Shown: positions 13,929 to 16,431 of the stretch, piece by piece
How positions within the stretch are numbered: the stretch's first letter is position 1
Layout: every line of letters begins with the position of its first letter
NCBI GenBank assembly: GCA_045576435.1
Contig: JAZNGL010000128.1
Span: forward strand, 1 to 16,431
Direction of reading: 5' to 3'
Source of the DNA: CAKSIW01 sp045576435
GTDB lineage: Bacteria > Bacillota > Clostridia > Monoglobales > Monoglobaceae
DNA: 16,431 nucleotides
Notes under the pieces: model-generated
What the model was told of the DNA's origin: nothing
Seen by the model: only the letters and a program-made list of their open reading frames with translations
The model's database searches: none
Translations under genes and position numbers: made by a program

Positions 13929-14878
13929 TGTATACTATTGGTGAAAAGAAAGCAACAAGAGAAGCATACGGTGCAGCTTTAGCAGAATTCGGAAACGACA
14001 CTCGAGTTGTTGTTATGGATGCTGACCTTTCAAAATCAACAAAAACAGATAACTTTAAAAAATTATATCCGGAACGTTTCATAAACACAGGAATTGCAGA
14101 GGGCAACATGATGTCTGTTGCTGCAGGCCTTTCAACCTGCGGAAAAATCGTTTTTGCAAGTTCGTTTGCAATGTTTGCTGCAGGCCGTGCTTTTGAACAG
14201 GTTAGAAATGGCATTGGATATCCACACCTTAACGTTAAAATCGGTGCAACTCATGCAGGCATTTCGGTTGGTGAAGACGGTGCAACACACCAATGTTTAG
14301 AGGATATTGGCATTATGAGAACAATTCCCGGCATGACTATTGTTAATCCGGCAGATGCCGCAGAAGCACGTTTGGCTGTTAAAGCAGCAATAGACCACAA
14401 TGGTCCGATGTATCTCCGCTTTGGAAGACTTGCTGTTCCAACAATCTTCGGTGAAGATTATAAATTCGAACTTGGCAAGGGCGTTCAACTCAAGGACGGA
14501 AGCGATGTTTCTCTTATTGCAACAGGACTCATGGTTCCTTATGCACTTGAAGCACAAACAATTCTTGCAGAAATGGGAATATCAGCAAGAGTTATCAACA
14601 TACATACAATAAAGCCGATTGATGCAGAAATCATCACAAAAGCTGCAAAAGAAACCGGCGCTATTGTAACTGCAGAAGAGCACAATGTAATTGGCGGACT
14701 TGGTTCAGCAGTTGCAGAGGTTGTTGCAGAAAACTATCCTGTTCCTGTACTAAGAGTAGGAACTCAGGATGTGTTTGGTCGTTCAGGTGTACCTGCAAAA
14801 CTTTTGGAAATGTATGGACTCGATACAAAAACAATTGTTGAAAAAGCAAAAGCCGCAATTGCAATGAAAAATGCTTAA
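13928..14878 (+). CDS. tktB: Transketolase, C-terminal (pyrimidine-binding) subunit
   Basis: This is the 316-residue partner of the preceding subunit. It contains the pyrimidine-binding domain (about 1-165) with TGIAEGNMMSVAAGLS, where the Glu activates thiamine diphosphate. The substrate block GATHAGISVGEDGATHQCLEDIG follows, and then the C-terminal domain (about 185-310) with EEHNVIGGLGSAVAEV and RVGTQDVFGRSG. DXP-synthase-like and pyruvate dehydrogenase beta-like proteins share this fold, but the tight pairing with the first half identifies a transketolase. A hairpin follows before cysK. Confidence 0.95.
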   Translation: MYTIGEKKATREAYGAALAEFGNDTRVVVMDADLSKSTKTDNFKKLYPERFINTGIAEGNMMSVAAGLSTCGKIVFASSFAMFAAGRAFEQVRNGIGYPHLNVKIGATHAGISVGEDGATHQCLEDIGIMRTIPGMTIVNPADAAEARLAVKAAIDHNGPMYLRFGRLAVPTIFGEDYKFELGKGVQLKDGSDVSLIATGLMVPYALEAQTILAEMGISARVINIHTIKPIDAEIITKAAKETGAIVTAEEHNVIGGLGSAVAEVVAENYPVPVLRVGTQDVFGRSGVPAKLLEMYGLDTKTIVEKAKAAIAMKNA

Positions 14879-14890
14879 ATTTAATATTAA

Positions 14891-14915
14891 AAAGGCAAAC
14901 GTAAAGTTTGCCTTT
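14891..14915 (+). terminator. Hairpin between tktB and cysK, probable partial terminator
   Basis: AAAGGCAAAC (14891-14900), loop GTAAA and GTTTGCCTTT (14906-14915) form a 10-bp perfect stem that ends in CCTTT-AATAT. The T run is short (three), so readthrough into cysK seems likely. No good promoter was found between the hairpin and cysK, so cysK may depend on readthrough. Confidence 0.6.
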
Positions 14916-14935
14916 AATATAAATGGGGTAAAAAT

Positions 14936-15865
14936 ATGAAAATATACAATAATTTTTCAGAGTTAATCGGCAAAACACCACTTGTTGAACTTAAAAATTT
15001 TTCAAAAGTTCATAATCTGAACGCAAGAATAGTTGCAAAACTCGAAAGTTTTAACCCCGCGGGTAGCGTTAAAGACAGGGTTGCAAAAGCTATGATAGAA
15101 AAAGCTGAACAAGAGGGGAGACTCGCTAAGGGTTCCGTAATCATTGAACCAACAAGCGGAAACACAGGAATTGGTCTTGCAGCAGTTGCAATTTCTCGTG
15201 GATATCGTGTTATTCTGACAATGCCCGATACAATGAGCATGGAGCGCAGAATGTTGCTCAAGGCATATGGCGCAGAAATTGTTCTCACAGAAGGTTCAAA
15301 AGGTATGCAGGGCGCAATTGCTAAAGCAGAAGCTTTAGCAAAAGAAATGCCAAACAGCTTTATTCCCGGTCAATTTATAAATATGGCAAACCCGGAAGCG
15401 CACAGACTAACCACCGGACCTGAAATTTGGGAGGATACTGACGGTCGCATCGATATTTTTGTTGCAGGTGTTGGTACCGGCGGTACACTTTCCGGAACCG
15501 GAGCTTTTCTTAAATCAAAAAACCCAAACATCAATGTTGTGGCTGTTGAGCCATTTGATTCTCCTGTTTTATCAAGCGGCAAATCAGGTTCCCACGGCAT
15601 ACAGGGTATTGGGGCAGGATTCATCCCCAAAACATTAAATACTGACATTTATGATGAGATTATTGTTGCTAAAACGGATGAAGCTTATGAAAGCAGCAGA
15701 ACTCTTGCATCTACTGAAGGTTTGCTTGTGGGTATTTCGTCGGGCGCTGCACTTTTTGCAGCACAAAAGCTTGCCGAACGACCTGAAAATAAAGATAAAA
15801 TGATTGTTGTTTTACTCCCTGATTCCGGAGAGAGATATTTATCAACTCCATTATTTAACTTTTAA
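14936..15865 (+). CDS. cysK: Cysteine synthase A (O-acetylserine sulfhydrylase)
   Basis: CysK uses pyridoxal phosphate to make cysteine from O-acetylserine and sulfide, completing the step begun by CysE in the same run. The 309 residues fit the family. PAGSVKDR has the cofactor lysine K46. TSGNTG (73-78) binds the substrate carboxylate, GVGTGGT (about 178-184) binds the cofactor phosphate, and GISSGAAL is near 264-271. GGGG lies 8 nt before the ATG. The C terminus (GERYLSTPLFNF) is canonical and could fit the CysE-CysK complex. A strong terminator follows at once. Confidence 0.97.
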   Translation: MKIYNNFSELIGKTPLVELKNFSKVHNLNARIVAKLESFNPAGSVKDRVAKAMIEKAEQEGRLAKGSVIIEPTSGNTGIGLAAVAISRGYRVILTMPDTMSMERRMLLKAYGAEIVLTEGSKGMQGAIAKAEALAKEMPNSFIPGQFINMANPEAHRLTTGPEIWEDTDGRIDIFVAGVGTGGTLSGTGAFLKSKNPNINVVAVEPFDSPVLSSGKSGSHGIQGIGAGFIPKTLNTDIYDEIIVAKTDEAYESSRTLASTEGLLVGISSGAALFAAQKLAERPENKDKMIVVLLPDSGERYLSTPLFNF

Positions 15866-15868
15866 AAC

Positions 15869-15902
15869 AAAAAGATGAAGCAAAGCTTTGCTTCATCTTT
15901 TT
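15869..15902. terminator. Bidirectional intrinsic terminator between cysK and dut
   Basis: A perfect 34-nt palindrome (arms 15869-15885 and 15886-15902) continues into a run of seven T (15898-15904) on the plus strand and five T on the minus strand. It serves cysK and the convergent dUTPase gene. Confidence 0.9.
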
Positions 15903-15905
15903 TTA

Positions 15906-16412
15906 TTATTTGCTTGTGCTTCCAAATCCTCCATTTCGGATTTCGGTTGCATCATCATCTATAGTTATACCATATTCAATAAATATTCCTTGAGCAAAGC
16001 CATCGCCCATATTTAATTTAACGCTTTTTCCTTCGTTAGAATCATTGGTTATTTTAATGAAAATGTGTCCCTCATTATCGGAAAAATAATAATCACTGTC
16101 TATAATTCCAACTGTATTATTCAGTTGTAAGCGAAATTTAAAGCCAAGCCCACTTCGCGGATAAATTTTAAGAACCCATCCCTCATCAATCTTAACACGG
16201 ACTCCTGTTGGAATTTTAATTGTTTCACCAGGGCTCAGGTTTATTTCTGTTGTAGTGAAAAAATCATATCCAGCCGAGCCCGTTGTTGCTCGTCTCGGCA
16301 GCTTAATGTTTTCGTATGCCTCTTGCATTCCATTTTCTGTCTCAAAGGTATCAACCCACGCAGCCTTGAATTGATTAATGCTAACTTTTTCAAACTTTGC
16401 AATTTTCTTCAT
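15906..16412 (-). CDS. dut: dUTP diphosphatase (dUTPase)
   Basis: dUTPase splits dUTP to dUMP and diphosphate, which keeps uracil out of DNA and feeds dTMP synthesis. From ATG 16412 there are 168 residues. The five trimeric dUTPase motifs are in order: AGYDF (47-51), PRSGLG (85-90), GIIDSDYY (102-109) with the catalytic Asp, GDGFAQGIF (136-144) and RNGGFGSTS (159-167). Motif 4 normally reads GDRIAQ; here Arg is replaced by Gly. An extra segment of about 20 residues precedes motif 1, longer than in the E. coli enzyme, and an insertion DNEGH follows motif 3, as in clostridial forms. GGAG lies 9 nt before ATG 16412; an in-frame GTG at 16427 would overlap that site. It is a single-gene unit here; whatever lies upstream is beyond the window. 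Confidence 0.93.
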   Translation of the reverse strand: MKKIAKFEKVSINQFKAAWVDTFETENGMQEAYENIKLPRRATTGSAGYDFFTTTEINLSPGETIKIPTGVRVKIDEGWVLKIYPRSGLGFKFRLQLNNTVGIIDSDYYFSDNEGHIFIKITNDSNEGKSVKLNMGDGFAQGIFIEYGITIDDDATEIRNGGFGSTSK

Positions 16413-16431
16413 ATTTATTTTCTCCACAATA

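Noticed and set aside
13080..14878. Frameshifted single transketolase gene
   Set aside because: The two parts end and begin at a natural domain border, have a TAATG junction and complete motifs, and split transketolases are normal in Clostridia.
1..16431. CRISPR array, tRNA, rRNA, transposon or prophage
   Set aside because: No regularly spaced repeats, no tRNA-like cloverleaf or rRNA stretch and no mobility gene was seen; the inverted repeats lie at gene ends and behave as terminators.

Overview
The window looks like a chromosomal segment of an anaerobic, low-GC Bacillota bacterium, probably class Clostridia and perhaps a gut member of Oscillospirales or a relative. The reasons are AT-rich DNA with strong AGGAGG-type ribosome binding sites, [FeFe]-hydrogenase maturases (HydE, HydG), Mini-ribonuclease III, NrdR, YitT, a YhcN/YlaJ-like protein and a transketolase split into two genes. 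I see no transposase, integrase, phage gene, CRISPR array, tRNA or rRNA. Species-level placement is not possible from the sequence alone.

Layout. (1) 1-2725, plus strand: the 3' part of a gene for a neutral-ceramidase-fold protein, followed by a gene of the L-fucose/L-arabinose isomerase family. (2) 2742-2801: a perfect 27-bp inverted repeat between convergent genes. (3) 2867-5919, minus strand: an operon read as TM1266-type regulator, hydE, hydG and a Dabb-domain protein. It is preceded (5937-6089) by a consensus promoter and a structured leader ending in an intrinsic terminator. The leader resembles a transcription-attenuating riboswitch, with two sequence blocks like those of the glycine aptamer. 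(4) 6160-8196, plus strand: a membrane-anchored M23 peptidase and a membrane-anchored polysaccharide deacetylase, two cell-wall enzymes that may share a mother-cell-type promoter. (5) 8265-9075: a small DUF378 membrane protein (minus strand) and a YhcN/YlaJ-like anchored protein (plus strand). (6) 9062-15865, plus strand: nrdR, cysE, cysS, mrnC, yitT, two transketolase subunits and cysK. This is a tightly packed run with a good promoter before nrdR and a hairpin before cysK. (7) 15906-16412, minus strand: dUTPase, separated from cysK by a bidirectional terminator.

How the genes fit together. HydE and HydG build the small-molecule parts of the hydrogenase H-cluster; hydF and the hydrogenase itself are not in the window. 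CysE and CysK together make cysteine from serine, and CysS charges cysteine onto tRNA. The transketolase pair supplies pentose phosphates, while NrdR and dUTPase act in deoxynucleotide supply. The most noteworthy element is the riboswitch-like leader in front of the hydrogenase maturation operon. Also of interest are the altered metal-site residues in the first two genes and the lack of an ordinary start codon behind the strong ribosome binding site of the M23 peptidase gene.
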